A stretch of DNA of 64,000 nt from positions 369,310 through 433,309 of the forward strand of contig VZTG01000272.1 of NCBI GenBank assembly GCA_013397845.1. The letters run 5' to 3'. The position numbers and the translations under genes were made by a program. How positions within the stretch are numbered: the first letter of the stretch is position 1; each line of letters starts with the position of its first letter. The DNA comes from Melanocharis versteri. Lineage: Eukaryota > Chordata > Aves > Passeriformes > Melanocharitidae. Below, in pieces: positions 60,879-64,000 of the stretch. The notes under the pieces are model-generated. The model was not told the origin of the DNA. It saw only the letters and a program-made list of their open reading frames with translations, and searched no databases.

Positions 60879-62963
60879 TTTGTTTTTTTTTCTTTTCTTT
60901 TCTTTTGTTTTCTTGGCGGGGGTGGGGCGGGGGTGGGAACAGATGCCTGATCAGGCTGAGCATCTGTTTCAGATGTGAACTGCTAGGAGTTTTGCGGATG
61001 GTAGGTGAGCCCTGCTTCTTTTTTTAGCTATAAAGAAGAGAAAATTAGTAACTTATGAACTGCAGAAAATTTTGACTCGAGATTTTTAGGACTTTATGTT
61101 GAACATCATTTAAAACTACACTCCCTGCTCCTAGGAGAGTGTGACAGTGTGACAGAGAGGGAAGGGGAAGGCAGCATTTTCTATAGGGGTCCTATAAAAA
61201 GCGAAAGAAAATTAAGATGCAGAAAGAACCCTGAGGCAAAGGAAAAAGGGCTTCCACTTGAATCTGTAGTTATTTATATGGCTGCACTTCTTTATAATGA
61301 GCTCACCTATAAAATCTATAAATGACGTGTATCACCTAGGAAAGAAAGCAGCAAGAAATGGCATCTTATGGTATGACACTGCTTTGTAACTGACTCTTAA
61401 GACCTAATACTCATTAAAATATGCTTTTGTCACTTAAAGAGTTCTTAAATTATCAAGCCTTTACAGACCAGTCAAACATTCTTAACACAAAGCGTGATTG
61501 ATTTCTGAGGGTTTTCTCAGGTCTCCGGTATTCACTGTTTACCCATGTTCTCCCATCCTGTCCAGACAGTAAGTACACCTCATTTGTTCCAGATAGGTAG
61601 TTCAATATGAAAACTAATAATTCCAGTCAGCAAAGCTGGCAGCGCAATTATGACTTGAGACATATAATGTGAGGACACTTGAGTGTATCTGAAGAAGCTG
61701 AGCTGCTGCAGTTAATCTACCATGCATGGTGACTAATTCCTTTGGAGAACTGAAAGTGAAATGAAAACCTTGCACTAGGACTTCAGTGAGAGGATTTTTG
61801 GTTTTGCCAAAATATTGATTCTGCTGGCAGTGTAAAGTGTGAAGGATATTAGATTGCTTTTTTGCACACCTTTGACTTGGGAGGAATGATGATGTGATTT
61901 TTGTGCAGAAAACTGATTGATGATCATGTCCTGTCAATGGATTGTAATGGGCAAATAGGATAAATCAGAGAAGAAATCATGTTTTCACTGCATTTGTCCC
62001 AGGTCTGATTCTGTAAGAGTGAATCAGTTTAAAGCATGTATCACTTCAAAGATAGTTCTAGTTGCAACATCTTAATCCTCAGAACTTTCTGAATGAGCAT
62101 AAATTAACTGTAACAGTGAAGTAAACCTGGGACAGTGTGATGTTTCTGTTATTCTAGTACAGCTTTTTTGTTGTTCTTATGCCATATTTTTCACTATGAA
62201 TTGTGCCATTGAGTCGGTTAAAACATTATAGAAATAAAAATTGTACCGTGACATTCATTTTAATTAGAAAACAGGAGTTGAGATACAGTGGAAAGTGAAG
62301 GACCTTTGAGTCATCATTCATACTACTGCAAGTACTGCCTCATGACATTTCTTTCACAACCTGATCAATGTGTGTTTTGTAAGTAGTAGGGCAAATTAAT
62401 AGATAGGAAATTTTTGGGGAACCACATTTTTCTGAGAGGTCACGCTCTAATTTGGAGCATGGATTGATTTATGGATGGTGTGTTTCCCATTGCCTTTGGG
62501 AAATACTGTCCTGTGGTTTACACAGCACTTTTCCCTATCGTTGTTTACTTCTTTCTGGACAACAAGTACATCTCCTGTCAGTACTTCTTCTGCTGGGTGA
62601 AAAAAATTCTCCGTCCTTGTTAAGCAGTATTTCCTTTCCCAGGTGCAGCAGCACTACATGAAGAGACTTCCATCCTCTAATTTTCTCCTTCCAGGGAAAC
62701 TAAAATCCATTGTTGTCTACCAGCAGAGTTACTGATGTGACAGCACCCTGAATTGTCTTTGTGAATCTGTTTTTGTTGATTGGAAGTTAAATTGGCTAAG
62801 GTGGTAACTGTTCCAAGACTGAAATAGATTAGGAAGTGTTCACCAAAACAACCTTTGTTAGCATCCATTAGAGAGCCATAATCTCTAGCAGGGAAATGGT
62901 GATGGTTAACTTGGAGGGGTCTGGGAGAGACCCTTAAACCAGAACAGCATGGATTAGGAGATT

Positions 62964-62967
<4 letters not shown>

Positions 62968-63007
<40 letters not shown>

Positions 63008-63018
63008 ACACACACACA
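62968..63018. repeat. (AT)n-(CA)n compound microsatellite
   Basis: Nineteen AT units (62968-63005) run directly into about six CA units (63007-63018). It is likely to be length-polymorphic. Confidence 0.95.
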
Positions 63019-64000
63019 TATGTGGGCTTCTCTGTGTGAATAATTTATATGAGCTTGTCCTTTTAACCCAGTTCTTCAGCTGGGCCTGCATTAGATGGAG
63101 AAGAGAGTGAGCCCCAGAGAGTGAGTTGCTCATTTGTACTTAGAGCATTCAGTTCCTCCTGACTGCCAACACTGATGAGTCATACGCAGATTTCATCTGA
63201 GTTGCTCACAACTTTGAAAAGAAAATCGTTGTTTGTGCCAATGAGATATTTTTATCGTGAAATGTCTGTTAACTAAAGCAGTATTGGTAACTTTCAATGG
63301 GTAGGGGGTGAATATTTTGTAACTGGATCTTTTGAGGGGGGAATGTTTTCACTGTTTTTGTCTTTCAATAGTGGTAGCTGTTACACAAGGTGGGTAGTAG
63401 CTCTGTATACCGAAAATGTCTTACAGGGAAGAAAAAGATACAAAAATTATAAGTGGTTCTAGAGTTAAATTTGCTTATTTATTTGCTTAACTTTATTTAT
63501 ATTTAGAGAGGTAAGAAAAACTTGCTCCAATGTTGATGCTTCATACTGGTTTATTTGGTTTTCAATATTCTTTATATCAAAAATATAATTTCTCTTTTAC
63601 ACAATGATACTTGGTGCTCTTTTATATTCATTGAGTGCTGTGTGCAGCAGTGATCCAGCAGACAGATATATAGTTGAGTAGCATGCTGAATGCACAACAT
63701 CTGTCACTACTTCTCTGCAACCTGAACAACCCTCAATGACAGGGCATGCAGACTTGTTATAAACAGTGTGATTTCAGGAATTAAATACATATTATTTGGG
63801 AATTAAAATATGTATTTCACAACATAAAGAAATGTGTATGTTCTATAGATACTATACATGTATAAATGCTTTCCCCATGATATCTTGGAAGACCTTGTTT
63901 TGTCTGTTCACTTTTTTTGCTTTTCTTTTTTTAAAAAATTTCAATTTCAAAATATGTACGTTGGTTTTAAAAGTTTAATGAAAGGATTTCCTGGTTCTAC

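Larger units (their letters stand above)
51353..64000 (-). other. GABRB1 intron 4, 5' part running off the window
   Basis: More than 12.6 kb of intron is present. Exon 4 would give a long - strand frame with GMRIDVASID and VPDTYFLNDKKS; no such frame is present, so it lies further right. The stretch includes an unassigned GC-richer block near 53.0-53.7 kb, a TTGG repeat, a TA/CA microsatellite and short T/A tracts. Otherwise it is plain AT-rich DNA. Confidence 0.8.

Noticed and set aside
51353..64000. GABRB1 exon 4
   Set aside because: The expected exon (about 221 bp) starts with a methionine-containing segment and would leave a long - strand frame; none matching it is present, so it lies beyond 64000.

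Overview
The window looks like a euchromatic stretch of a bird genome. The evidence is three clear CR1 LINE 3' fragments (and one possible older one), a low overall repeat load, small introns in one gene, a GC-rich minisatellite ending in an assembly gap, and two vertebrate genes in the order and convergent orientation known from human 4p12. Crocodilians and turtles also carry CR1, so 'bird' is an inference. The species cannot be named.

Layout. 1-9.7 kb is AT-rich intergenic DNA with no recognisable exon; its main oddity is a strong hairpin at 1402-1456. A CpG-rich promoter at about 9.74-10.06 kb, with a perfect NRF1 palindrome and a CACGTG E-box, drives COMMD8 on the + strand (five coding exons, 9921-14527, 176 residues, poly(A) signals at 14.69 and 14.96 kb). 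From 15.0 to 24.2 kb is a gene-free gap between two convergent 3' ends, with a CR1 fragment and simple repeats. From 24.2 kb to the right edge lies the 3' part of GABRB1 on the - strand: the last five coding exons (called 5 to 9 by comparison with the nine-exon vertebrate GABRB genes) at 51270-51352, 32693-32830, 32432-32584, 30845-31095 and 24548-24895. Exons 1-4 (signal peptide and first part of the ligand-binding domain) must lie beyond 64000.

The GABRB1 introns hold an LTR-like remnant (26.9-27.4 kb), a 27-bp tandem duplication (31.9 kb), an isolated CpG island with a roughly 10-bp minisatellite and a 36-N gap (36.3-36.75 kb), a 700-bp CR1 copy (42.26-42.97 kb) and microsatellites near 60.9 and 63.0 kb.

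The two genes do unrelated jobs. COMMD8 is a housekeeping subunit of the COMMD/CCC (Commander) endosomal sorting assembly. GABRB1 encodes the beta-1 subunit of GABA-A receptor chloride channels in neurons. They are linked by conserved synteny, not function. I found no operon, CRISPR, phage, tRNA, rRNA or clearly new system. The best targets for follow-up are the intronic CpG island, the 1.4-kb hairpin and the unassigned GC-richer block at 53.0-53.7 kb.
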